A program made the translations under genes and the position numbers. Below the pieces are notes generated by a model. It searched no databases, was not told where the DNA came from, and saw nothing but the letters and a program-made list of their open reading frames with translations. Shown in pieces: positions 1 through 6,428 of a DNA stretch of 40,545 nt (position 1 is the first letter of the stretch; every line of letters begins with the position of its first letter). This DNA comes from a virus. The DNA lies in the IMG/VR virus record IMGVR_UViG_3300033388_003266, positions 1 to 40,545 of that record; one strand, written 5' to 3'.

Positions 1-58
1 GTGGTCTCCCTCCCGGGTTGTTTGGGTCGTGGAATTTGTTCCCTTTAGGTGCTGGCAT
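1..58 (-). CDS. Terminase small subunit, N-terminal start only (runs off the left edge)
   Basis: An ATG at 58-56 follows a good ribosome binding site (GGCGGGAG) and opens a frame that runs off the window after 19 codons: MPAPKGNKFHDPNNPGGRP. The pattern PKGNKF...NPGGRP is typical of the N-terminus of phage small terminase subunits, which recognise pac or cos DNA and hand it to the large subunit. This is family knowledge applied to a very short stretch. The context fits: it is the last minus-strand gene at the left edge, and the portal, which normally follows the terminase genes, sits at the right edge. It could instead be another short phage protein with a similar basic start. Confidence 0.5.
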   Translation of the reverse strand, partial: MPAPKGNKFHDPNNPGGRP

Positions 59-128
59 TATAAAAGTCTCCCGCCTATGGGGGTTTGTATAATAAAGTGC
101 ATTATTTCAGTATGTTGGAATATCCCCA

Positions 129-512
129 TTATTGCATGTTCGGCCAAAGGGTGATAGAAGTAGTATGAGCCCCCGAAGTAGTTGTCTCCGCTGCCATAAT
201 CCTCATCTGCTTACCGAGTCCGATCTCTCCGGCTAACGGGAACTGTTTAAAGAACGTCCCCGAAGTCTCCCCGGTTACAATATCTGTGACTGCCGCATTC
301 CACTGAATATTGGCCTCAGGTGTACCAACAGGAGCGTTTGACAGCTCGTATGATATCGTAGTTGCCCCTGAAGTACCTACAGCTCCCTGAAGCGAAAAGA
401 ACCCCTCAGGCTTATACGTGTCCAGCCTAACCCTTGATACTTCTGTTGCTGCTTGACCCTGCGTCAATGTCACAGCTATCGGTCCGTTCCATCCCATTAC
501 ATTCTCAGCCAT
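129..512 (-). CDS. Putative virion protein, 127 aa
   Basis: A 127-residue protein rich in Thr, Ser, Gly and Ala with alternating hydrophobic residues, as expected for a beta-rich phage structural protein. No signal peptide, membrane segment or catalytic motif is visible. The ATG follows CAGGAGGG at a good distance. It is the last complete gene before the terminase start and ends a chain of tightly spaced genes that also holds the holin candidates. I do not recognise the family. A minor tail, fibre or decoration role is inference from composition only. Confidence 0.75.
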   Translation of the reverse strand: MAENVMGWNGPIAVTLTQGQAATEVSRVRLDTYKPEGFFSLQGAVGTSGATTISYELSNAPVGTPEANIQWNAAVTDIVTGETSGTFFKQFPLAGEIGLGKQMRIMAAETTTSGAHTTSITLWPNMQ

Positions 513-513
513 T

Positions 514-651
514 TTACCCTCCTGTGCAAATCATCTGCCAGAGCCAAAACCCTGACGTAAATTTTATATATACGTGAACAATAATAATACCCGTTACAAT
601 TCCTATCATCCAGGATATTGGATTATGTGTTAGCCATTTTACCATTATCAT
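514..651 (-). CDS. Small single-pass membrane protein, 45 aa
   Basis: A 45-codon frame whose ATG overlaps the stop of the upstream gene (ATGA) and whose 3' end contains the ribosome binding site of the next gene, so it fits the operon exactly. Residues about 13-30 (SWMIGIVTGIIIVHVYI) form one strongly hydrophobic segment after a short basic start; the tail is aromatic. It could be a small holin, a pinholin-like protein or an unrelated membrane microprotein. The function is not known; the coupling and hydrophobic profile are what support it as a gene. Confidence 0.55.
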   Translation of the reverse strand: MIMVKWLTHNPISWMIGIVTGIIIVHVYIKFTSGFWLWQMICTGG

Positions 652-1040
652 CCCCAAGTTGGAATTCTTGTTATCGGAACCATTATTGGATCGCCATGCT
701 CATCGACTCCTGATTGCTCTTCCCCGTCCAGTTGAGGGTATTTTTTATATAAATCAGACCCGGTCTGAAAAATGTCCATTTGTCCATCAATACCTTTTAC
801 TTTAGTATCAAGCTCTGACATTACAACCTGACCAGTCTCCCCGCTCAATTCCCATAAAGACTGTGCTATGGTTGGTATCAAGCCAGGTATGACAGATAAA
901 AATGCTTTATTTTGAAATACCTTAAAAGTCTGAACATCACAAGGCTGGATCAATATGGTCTCATCAGATGAGTTGGTTAAATTCAGAGACCACTTACCTG
1001 AAGAGTCAATTTCTTTTACTATTATGAATAAATCTGTCAT
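648..1040 (-). CDS. Hypothetical protein, 130 aa
   Basis: A 130-residue acidic protein with no membrane segment and one Cys. The ATG lies 1 base from the stop of the upstream gene and follows GGAGGTAAT, a strong ribosome binding site. The N-terminal half looks beta-rich; the C-terminal half is polar (DGEEQSGVDEHGDP) and ends in PITRIPTWG. I do not recognise it. Its place between a large beta-rich protein and a membrane microprotein, just before the terminase, suggests a late virion or lysis-associated role, which is inference. Confidence 0.75.
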   Translation of the reverse strand: MTDLFIIVKEIDSSGKWSLNLTNSSDETILIQPCDVQTFKVFQNKAFLSVIPGLIPTIAQSLWELSGETGQVVMSELDTKVKGIDGQMDIFQTGSDLYKKYPQLDGEEQSGVDEHGDPIMVPITRIPTWG

Positions 1041-1041
1041 A

Positions 1042-2082
1042 TTACCTCCAGTCCGTTTGTTTGAGGGTTTGCACTTTGTGATTGTTAACGCTATGCTGGC
1101 AATCGTTTGATAAGAAATAAGTCAGTGCTGTAGTGGGATTAAAACTACCGTCAAAATCAGCTATTGCTATATACCAAACCCCTAAAACTTTTACGTTTAA
1201 CTGCATTTTGATATTGTTTGAATCATCTACTTTAGGCCCAGTAATTATCTCTACTGGATATGTTGTCTCAGCTACATATGATTTATCAATATTGATTGAT
1301 GTTGTTCCATCCGCTAAACGTAATCTTGCCCCAGCACGACAGCTTAAAAAAGCACTGGCCCCAGAGCCAGCATCGCACGTCAATAGCGTGGTATCAACTC
1401 CGGTAAAGGTATCAACCCCAGGTGTCCAGTCAAATGTATGCTTTGCTGATGCTGGGGAGACGTTTCCAAGCGCGTCATACAACTTCGGGAATGCTGTAGC
1501 CAAATCCGCTGCTGTGATCGTGCCTGCTCTTGATCCGACTGAACCCACACTGTCTTTAAAAAGAGGGTAATTTGCCGACACACCATCATGGAGTTGGATG
1601 TGAGTTAAAGTGCCAGTCTTAACAAAATCAACCGTACCTGCAACGGTTACTTCAAAAGTCAGTGGACTTCCTTCCGTGGCCGACCCTGCACCAACGATTG
1701 TCGCCCCATTACCTGATATTGCTCCTGATCCAGGCCCTAATACCCAATGAGTATAGAAACCTGTTCCGAGAGATCCGGTGGTTTGATTCGCTGGTGTGGT
1801 AGGGCTGGTAAGAAACTGTTCCCAGTTACCTTTACCGGTTAGCCCACGGTTGCCGGTGGTTACATTTAAAGGCACTGTGGCCGCTGTGGTTTGTACAACG
1901 TTATTATCATCAAGCCACTGTGCTGCTCCTGCGCTGGTGTCTGTTAGATCGTTTCCAGATATTCTATCCCTGATTCCGTCAATCCAAAATAAGTATGGGA
2001 AATCCTGCCCCCAAGGCTGCGCGGAATAAGCCCCACTCCCGAAAGCTTGAAACCCCCATGGATATGTTCCCCATCCGTTCAT
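1042..2082 (-). CDS. Putative structural or receptor-binding protein, 346 aa
   Basis: A 346-residue protein that opens with a Gly/aromatic-rich segment (GWGTYPWGFQAFGSGAYSAQPWG), continues with long Thr/Gly/Ala-rich stretches predicted to be beta-strands, and has three Cys in the C-terminal third. This is the composition of phage fibre or appendage proteins. The start overlaps the stop of the holin-like gene upstream. It lies outside the main tail cluster, next to the lysis and terminase genes. I do not recognise a named family; an accessory fibre or virion surface role is inferred from composition. Confidence 0.7.
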   Translation of the reverse strand: MNGWGTYPWGFQAFGSGAYSAQPWGQDFPYLFWIDGIRDRISGNDLTDTSAGAAQWLDDNNVVQTTAATVPLNVTTGNRGLTGKGNWEQFLTSPTTPANQTTGSLGTGFYTHWVLGPGSGAISGNGATIVGAGSATEGSPLTFEVTVAGTVDFVKTGTLTHIQLHDGVSANYPLFKDSVGSVGSRAGTITAADLATAFPKLYDALGNVSPASAKHTFDWTPGVDTFTGVDTTLLTCDAGSGASAFLSCRAGARLRLADGTTSINIDKSYVAETTYPVEIITGPKVDDSNNIKMQLNVKVLGVWYIAIADFDGSFNPTTALTYFLSNDCQHSVNNHKVQTLKQTDWR

Positions 2083-2315
2083 TTGCCTGAATCCTTATTT
2101 TCTTTTTCGTCTATTTTTATCTGCAATATCTTGTTTTCCAGCATATGGTTTCTAACCTTTAGCAAATTTATGATTATGATTGTGACCATAGAAACTATAC
2201 CAAGCAAGGACAGAATAATACCAAGCAATTGCGGAGGGATCAGCTCAAGTGTCTGAACTACCCCCAGCCCTGTTGCTCCTGCACTTACAATCCCACTCCC
2301 TGTTCCGTCTGTCAT
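2079..2315 (-). CDS. Holin-like membrane protein, 78 aa
   Basis: A 78-residue protein with a Gly-rich N-terminus, one or two adjoining hydrophobic stretches (about residues 17-52, around LLGIILSLLGIVSMVTIIIINLL) and a strongly charged C-terminal tail (LENKILQIKIDEKENKDSGK). Small size, membrane core and charged tail are the usual holin architecture; holins form the inner-membrane lesions that start lysis. It is coupled to the gene below by a 4-base overlap and sits among other membrane genes. No family motif is decisive, so another small membrane protein remains possible. Confidence 0.6.
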   Translation of the reverse strand: MTDGTGSGIVSAGATGLGVVQTLELIPPQLLGIILSLLGIVSMVTIIIINLLKVRNHMLENKILQIKIDEKENKDSGK

Positions 2316-2327
2316 ATCTTCTCTTTT

Positions 2328-2765
2328 CTATCCTCTCGTATGCACAAACAAGGATCGCAATGAAGACCAATATTCCCCACGCAAGGTGTAAATAGTCCAC
2401 TGGAAAGACCCCTTTTTAAGCACTATATACAGGACAAATCCATAAAACACGATAAACAAATTATTATATACTGCTGGGCTCAACTCAAGGAACCAACAAA
2501 TAAACCCGAATGAATTTATAAATATACTAGCCAGTAATGCAATAGTTAAATTCCAAGCAAGTTTGTTTTTTATTGAATGTATAATATAAATTACTGCCAG
2601 AGCAAAGAGAGAATTGATATGGTAATAAATCGAATCAGGGAAATAATCAGACATAATCCATAAGAAAATCATGGGGATGGAAAAGAGTACAGCAGCTAAC
2701 GTATCGTTACGCCCTTTCTGCATTGCAGATGCCGCAACTATCAGTATGATTAAAAAAGTTGTCAT
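2328..2765 (-). CDS. Polytopic membrane protein, 145 aa
   Basis: A 145-residue protein with four or five hydrophobic segments (about residues 1-14, 24-40, 50-66, 71-92 and 98-116) and a charged C-terminus. There are no catalytic motifs. The start overlaps the stop of a basic 36-codon gene upstream (ATGA), and the holin-like gene follows after 12 bases. Such proteins in phage lysis regions can be holins, antiholins or superinfection-exclusion proteins; the sequence does not decide between these. Confidence 0.7.
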   Translation of the reverse strand: MTTFLIILIVAASAMQKGRNDTLAAVLFSIPMIFLWIMSDYFPDSIYYHINSLFALAVIYIIHSIKNKLAWNLTIALLASIFINSFGFICWFLELSPAVYNNLFIVFYGFVLYIVLKKGSFQWTIYTLRGEYWSSLRSLFVHTRG

Positions 2766-2872
2766 GCTTTCCGTTTTCCGCTTTTTTGCCTGGTTCTACC
2801 CTTGCCACCGTATGCCACAGTATTTCTCTTGGACTTCTGTTTGGTTTTCGGTATGGTCTTTTTCTTTGGCAT
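2762..2872 (-). CDS. Highly basic 36-aa peptide
   Basis: A 37-codon frame starting MPKKKTIPKTKQKSKRN and ending RQKSGKRKA. About 40 percent of residues are Lys or Arg and there are no acidic residues. Its stop overlaps the start of the next membrane protein gene (ATGA), which supports translation as part of the operon. The ribosome binding site is weak (GGGTAG). It could bind nucleic acid or membrane lipids. No family is recognised, and at this length a chance frame is possible. Confidence 0.4.
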   Translation of the reverse strand: MPKKKTIPKTKQKSKRNTVAYGGKGRTRQKSGKRKA

Positions 2873-2884
2873 TGATCTACCCAC

Positions 2885-2928
2885 TAAAAAAGTAAAATCC
2901 CCGCAAAGGTTTTAATCTAAGCGGGGAT
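2885..2928 (-). terminator. Rho-independent terminator downstream of the lipase gene
   Basis: Minus strand: a perfect 8-bp stem ATCCCCGC/GCGGGGAT (2921-2928 with 2897-2904) is followed by a T-rich run (TTTTACTTTTTT). It lies about 120 bases after the lipase stop, so it should end much of the leftward transcript before the holin and terminase genes. Confidence 0.75.
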
Positions 2929-3048
2929 AGGGAGGTGATAGGACTAATAGTCCTTGTCGGGAAAACTGTAAAAGTTATTTCATGGTTCGACTCCATAAAA
3001 AGCTCTCTCTATAAATAATTAATACCGTATCACCTTGTTGTCTTATAG

Positions 3049-3813
3049 TCAAGAACCCTTTACAACACCTTTCCATATTCTCTGGTACTCAGATATTGAA
3101 TGGTCCTTAACCCCGTCTGTTCCGAACTCACCAAAATCATAAACCCGGCCCTTAACCCTGTCCTTGAACTTGTCCCACCAAGAAATGTCATGGTGCAGAT
3201 TTCCGTCTTCATCAAGATAATTCAAAACCCTGTTTTCAATATGCCCATACCCCATGAACCTGGTTGGTACTCTTGGCACAATATCATTGTTGTTTATTAC
3301 ATGGTGGACTCTGTGGCCATGCTTTGATCCAAAAGTAAACGCCGCCGCCTTGCTAAAACTTCTTGGCGGTGCTATCGGTATGCAGATGTTCCCGGGAGTA
3401 TCAAGATTATAACAACGATATGAAAAATACTGTTCTGTATCCCCGGCCCCTTGACTATGGCCTGTAAAAATAATTGGCTTGTCCTGTATGAAGTATTTTA
3501 ACAAACGGCCATCAAGATCATATTTAACCGAAAGAACGTCAGAATTAAACCCGTGATGGGAATCCCCCCAAGGACCAGCTATAAAACCACAGTTCAAATT
3601 CGTAATCCAGTCATCAAGATTGTCAAACTCAGTACCACGGAATATGCACCAGGCAAAGTCATCGTCTTCACATATAAAAGCCTGGGTGTCTGTGTCTTTG
3701 TTTTCCACCCATTTGAAACCGTCTGCTATGCCTTTTAAAGCGCTTTCTATATCTGCCGGGTCTTGGTATGCCATGGCTGACAGGTCAATCGCCTTTGCTA
3801 TTGTTTTATTCAT
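3049..3813 (-). CDS. Class 3 lipase-like alpha/beta hydrolase, 254 aa
   Basis: The product resembles fungal-type class 3 lipases, which hydrolyse acyl esters. Visible elements are FRGTE near residue 58 (oxyanion-hole motif of this family), the nucleophile elbow GHSQG with Ser120, NNNDIVPR with Asp177, and His238 near the C-terminus (DHSI), giving a full Ser-Asp-His triad in the right order. There is no signal peptide. The start is the ATG at 3813 after AAGGAG; a longer upstream frame overlaps the methyltransferase gene and is not needed. It lies beside the endolysin and holin candidates, so a role in membrane disruption during lysis is a reasonable inference. A virion or host-metabolism role cannot be excluded. 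Confidence 0.85.
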   Translation of the reverse strand: MNKTIAKAIDLSAMAYQDPADIESALKGIADGFKWVENKDTDTQAFICEDDDFAWCIFRGTEFDNLDDWITNLNCGFIAGPWGDSHHGFNSDVLSVKYDLDGRLLKYFIQDKPIIFTGHSQGAGDTEQYFSYRCYNLDTPGNICIPIAPPRSFSKAAAFTFGSKHGHRVHHVINNNDIVPRVPTRFMGYGHIENRVLNYLDEDGNLHHDISWWDKFKDRVKGRVYDFGEFGTDGVKDHSISEYQRIWKGVVKGS

Positions 3814-3853
3814 CCTTTCTCCTTGTAAACATTTTATATTATTATGTAGTTTA

Positions 3854-4453
3854 TTAATTCGGTAAAAAAGCAGAATCAAAAATGTGTTTTCCAAGTTCTG
3901 GGTCCACACAATTCCGTAGAACCTGCCGTTTATTTTTGATCTTACTTGCAGCAACAATGGGTCCGTTTTCAAAGTCGCTAATTTTGTTTCGGGTTCTGAT
4001 TTTTGCCGGTGCAAATGTTCTTGGTGGTGCAACGAAATTACCCCAAAAAAGATGTCGATGCAGTTCAAATGCAGGGGTGACAAGTGGAGTATAATACGGT
4101 TTCACATTTTCAACTACCCACTTCCCTTTGAAATACGTCTGCAAGAACACAATCAGTGAATACAGCATCATATCAGGCATTACAGGAGCAAACCCTTTGC
4201 CGATAACTCCAACATTATGCCTATACTGTCCATGGGTTGGACAGGCGGGTGATCCCCAAATAAAATCAAACTTGTTAAAATTTTCTTCAACGTATTGATA
4301 GGCATCTCCGACAATCACTGTGTCATTGGGGTGCAGGATCGAATATACTTCCGCAATAGCAGGGTCATGTTCAACTGCCGTGATTTCCCCAGCCCAATGC
4401 GTCCGGTTTCCACCAATACCAGCATGCAGATTTAAGATTTTCAAATGTTCCAT
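3854..4453 (-). CDS. C5-cytosine DNA methyltransferase, compact, 199 aa
   Basis: Motif I (LNLHAGIGGNR, residues 7-17), the catalytic motif IV loop GSPACPTHG with Cys71, and ENV at 115-117 (motif VI) identify a C5 methyltransferase that would methylate cytosine in DNA using S-adenosylmethionine. It is short for the family (usually over 300 residues), and neither a clear QxRxR motif nor a normal target-recognition domain is visible, so it may be minimal. The ATG at 4453 follows AAGGAAG; an upstream ATG would add an unconvincing extension. It sits between the lipase and endolysin genes. The probable role is protection of phage DNA from restriction. Confidence 0.85.
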   Translation of the reverse strand: MEHLKILNLHAGIGGNRTHWAGEITAVEHDPAIAEVYSILHPNDTVIVGDAYQYVEENFNKFDFIWGSPACPTHGQYRHNVGVIGKGFAPVMPDMMLYSLIVFLQTYFKGKWVVENVKPYYTPLVTPAFELHRHLFWGNFVAPPRTFAPAKIRTRNKISDFENGPIVAASKIKNKRQVLRNCVDPELGKHIFDSAFLPN

Positions 4454-4494
4454 TTTAGCTTCCTTTCTCCAATCAAGATTATACATAGTTAAGT

Positions 4495-4884
4495 TTACTT
4501 TCGATCCTGCCAATGAGGTTTATCCCAGCCCCACATATCAAAGCCATTATAAAGCCAATAGTTAAGTTCACGACACGCTTTCCTGACAGATTCATTTACC
4601 GCTGCCCATGCCTCATTGGTGATATCATCAAAGACCTTAAACCCGCACGGCATAAGATCCACAGCATGATAAAAACCGTCGTCTTGCTCCAGGTGCATGG
4701 AATCCATTGTTTTGGATACTCCGGTTTGATAATTATACCGTTGCTCCTCGAGTGTTCTTCCGCCATCAATCACAGCGAAATCAACCTCTGACAGCTTCAG
4801 TGCAAGATAGATGACCGCCACGATTTCCGGTTTAACTCCTTTTAAATTTTCTCTGCTTCTTTTTGACAATACGTGATATTTCAT
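4495..4884 (-). CDS. Endolysin: M15-family L,D/D,D-peptidase, 129 aa
   Basis: The protein has the M15 peptidase signature: DGGRTLEEQ near 40-48, SMHL with zinc-ligand His64, HAVDL with Asp76, and a C-terminal WGWDKPHWQD with His124. These enzymes cleave peptide stems of peptidoglycan (VanY and the T5-type endolysin). The length of about 130 residues matches single-domain phage endolysins. The start is the ATG at 4884 after GGAGGG; the longer frame upstream is out of context because another small gene occupies it. There is no signal peptide, so release would depend on a holin. Confidence 0.9.
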   Translation of the reverse strand: MKYHVLSKRSRENLKGVKPEIVAVIYLALKLSEVDFAVIDGGRTLEEQRYNYQTGVSKTMDSMHLEQDDGFYHAVDLMPCGFKVFDDITNEAWAAVNESVRKACRELNYWLYNGFDMWGWDKPHWQDRK

Positions 4885-5090
4885 TTTCCCTCCAAAGATT
4901 TCCGATACAACCCCAACCCTGTAGCGCATCCACCGCAGCTTGATTTGTATCGTGTGTAGTGCATTGCTTGTTTGTTTCTGAGATTTTTCTTTTGTGCTTT
5001 GCGTTCTTCGGCTTCTGTGATTAATTTTTGTCTGGCTATGCACGTAAACGGGTTATAAAGGATTGTGTTATCTTTTTCGCATTTTATCAT
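4881..5090 (-). CDS. Hypothetical protein, 69 aa
   Basis: A 69-residue basic protein with four Cys (MIKCEK..., TCIARQK, SSCGGCATG), perhaps metal-binding. It starts at an ATG that overlaps the upstream stop and ends in a TGA that overlaps the endolysin start (ATGA), so it is translationally coupled on both sides. No family is recognised. The overlap structure is the main evidence that it is a gene. Confidence 0.6.
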   Translation of the reverse strand: MIKCEKDNTILYNPFTCIARQKLITEAEERKAQKKNLRNKQAMHYTRYKSSCGGCATGLGLYRKSLEGK

Positions 5091-5248
5091 TTCTTCCCTT
5101 TCCGAAGCTCCCAGGCTTCAATCGTCATGTCGTATGGCTCAAACGTTTCTAATATGATTTCACGTTGGATGGTTGGTTGTGGGGTATGGCAGTATACGTA
5201 TATGCCTAAAACCGTCAAGAACAGGCTAAAAAGCATTATAGTTTTCAT
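5087..5248 (-). CDS. Small membrane-anchored protein, 53 aa
   Basis: A 54-codon frame overlapping the genes on both sides by ATGA-type junctions. Residues 4-19 (IMLFSLFLTVLGIYVY) form an N-terminal membrane anchor or uncleaved signal, followed by a soluble tail of about 33 residues rich in Glu and Pro. It lies just upstream of the endolysin module. That placement and topology could fit an inner-membrane spanin-like or other lysis-accessory protein, but no spanin motif is visible and no outer-membrane partner was found. Confidence 0.55.
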   Translation of the reverse strand: MKTIMLFSLFLTVLGIYVYCHTPQPTIQREIILETFEPYDMTIEAWELRKGKK

Positions 5249-5616
5249 TCTTCACGCTCCTTAAAATTAAGCTCACCACCGACCAAAGTTATATCTGCTA
5301 TCCTTGGTTTCCAAACCATAGCCTTTCCGCCACGCTTCTTTTTTAGTTTGCGCCAACCCCAAAGCTCTATTTCTCCACCAGCAAACAACCAGGCTATTGT
5401 ATTTTCTGCCTCAGTCTCCATTAACTTGATCTCATGAGACTTCCAGTCAGTACCGCAGACCTGAATACCAACAAAGCAATCACAGATCACAAGTAGGTCA
5501 ATTATGTTAAACAGGTCAGTCCTCTTTTTGGCAAAATAATTGTAATGCTCGACAATCCAGTATTTCTGCTTACTGGACTTGATTACTTTTAAAGTTCTTT
5601 CCATCGGTGAGGTCAT
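5245..5616 (-). CDS. Conserved phage protein, possible nuclease-like fold, 123 aa
   Basis: The order YFAKKRTDLFNIIDLL - GIQVCG - WL..GGEIELWGWRKLKKK is a pattern I associate with a common small phage protein. The arrangement of an acidic residue in DLFNIIDLL followed by a short beta-strand GIQV is reminiscent of PD-(D/E)XK nucleases and resolvases, with Gln in place of the usual Glu. It lies between replication and lysis genes and is coupled to both neighbours. The nuclease idea is inference from a loose pattern; a structure prediction would settle it. Confidence 0.65.
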   Translation of the reverse strand: MTSPMERTLKVIKSSKQKYWIVEHYNYFAKKRTDLFNIIDLLVICDCFVGIQVCGTDWKSHEIKLMETEAENTIAWLFAGGEIELWGWRKLKKKRGGKAMVWKPRIADITLVGGELNFKEREE

Positions 5617-5744
5617 CGTTTCCCCCGCCCTATAGCTTTATGCTCCCTGTCAAAAAAATAGAAACAAAGACCAATCAATAAAAACGCTCCAATACTGATC
5701 GCCATACCGAGTAGTCTCCATGATTGTTTTATTACTTTTAACAC
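5613..5744 (-). CDS. Single-pass membrane microprotein, 43 aa, GTG start
   Basis: The frame starts at GTG (5744) after a strong GGGAGGAG site and ends in a TGA overlapping the next start (ATGA). Residues 11-31 (LLGMAISIGAFLLIGLCFYFF) form one transmembrane segment after a basic N-terminus; the tail is basic (HKAIGRGKR). The topology suits a small holin-like or regulatory membrane protein. No family is recognised. Confidence 0.55.
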   Translation of the reverse strand: MLKVIKQSWRLLGMAISIGAFLLIGLCFYFFDREHKAIGRGKR

Positions 5745-5846
5745 TGGCTCCTCCCTGTTCTATTTCCACCAGACAAATACTCAACCTGCCGAAGTATACG
5801 GGCCTTCAGTTGGCAGACACACTTAATTTTTATCCATACCGGTGGC

Positions 5847-6041
5847 TTACGCTCTCTTCTTCTCCTGTCTTTCATGGCTACCCCCCCCATAATAGTTACA
5901 CGGCGTTATATGATCGCTTGAAGCGCACTGAATCATGCCCTCTTTAGGCCCTGTGGTGAACTCCATTGCACAAAGCCTTTTACATTTGGGACACTCGACT
6001 TTCTTAAACTTCATAAACGTTGGTAATCCGTTGATCTTCAT
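5847..6041 (-). CDS. Small zinc-ribbon-like protein, 64 aa
   Basis: The sequence has CPKCKRLC, then C and PC further on (MIQCASSDHITPC), the spacing of a four-Cys zinc ribbon. The C-terminal tail is basic. The ATG follows a strong GGAGGG site. It is part of a run of small genes behind the DnaB helicase. A role in nucleic-acid or protein binding is typical of such ribbons, but no specific function can be given. Confidence 0.65.
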   Translation of the reverse strand: MKINGLPTFMKFKKVECPKCKRLCAMEFTTGPKEGMIQCASSDHITPCNYYGGGSHERQEKKRA

Positions 6042-6062
6042 CTCATGCCCTCCTATTTTAAA

Positions 6063-6248
6063 TTATTTCCTAAGTTCCCTGATCCGCTGATCTGGGATAC
6101 ATTTACCTGGTATTTGCTGGACTTCGCTAAAATTTTCACTGCCACACCTTGGGCAGCACTCTTCTTTTGTCAGGATAAAGTTGTGTTCGCACATTCTGTA
6201 TGGTCCGTTGTATGGGCTTAGTCCTCTGCATTTGCATAGTTGGTTCAT
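6063..6248 (-). CDS. Small Cys-rich protein, 61 aa
   Basis: A 61-residue protein with CKC near the start, a single Cys at MCEHN, and CCPRCGSENF, a zinc-ribbon knuckle. It lies 3 bases from the stop of the gene before it and 21 bases before the next ribbon protein. Two adjacent unrelated zinc-ribbon genes in a replication operon are common in phages. The function is unknown. Confidence 0.6.
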   Translation of the reverse strand: MNQLCKCRGLSPYNGPYRMCEHNFILTKEECCPRCGSENFSEVQQIPGKCIPDQRIRELRK

Positions 6249-6251
6249 GGT

Positions 6252-6428
6252 TCACCCCTCTATTTTCTTCGGTTTCGGCTTATTCCCTTCAAGCCATTCA
6301 ATCAGGTTGGTTTTTTGCAAGGATAGCGTGAATAAACCCATGTAAGCATTTTCAAGGTCTCCTCTTGTCATCTGAGAGATTTGAACGGCTCTATTTCTCT
6401 TTTTCTCTTTTGTTTCTGAATTAGTCAT
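6252..6428 (-). CDS. Small hypothetical protein, 58 aa, coupled to DnaB
   Basis: A 59-codon frame beginning inside the last codons of the helicase gene (8-base overlap) and ending just before the next small gene. It is charged and mostly helical in character (KEKKRNRAVQISQMTRGDLENAY...), with no Cys or membrane segment. Overlap with dnaB suggests it is translated in proportion to the helicase. Whether it acts with it, for example as a loader or modulator, is unknown. Confidence 0.6.
   Translation of the reverse strand: MTNSETKEKKRNRAVQISQMTRGDLENAYMGLFTLSLQKTNLIEWLEGNKPKPKKIEG

Noticed and set aside
940-1005. CTGATGAGACC on the minus strand, a hammerhead-core match
   Set aside because: It lies inside a coding region and no GAAA with a following stem III and NUH triplet is in the right place.
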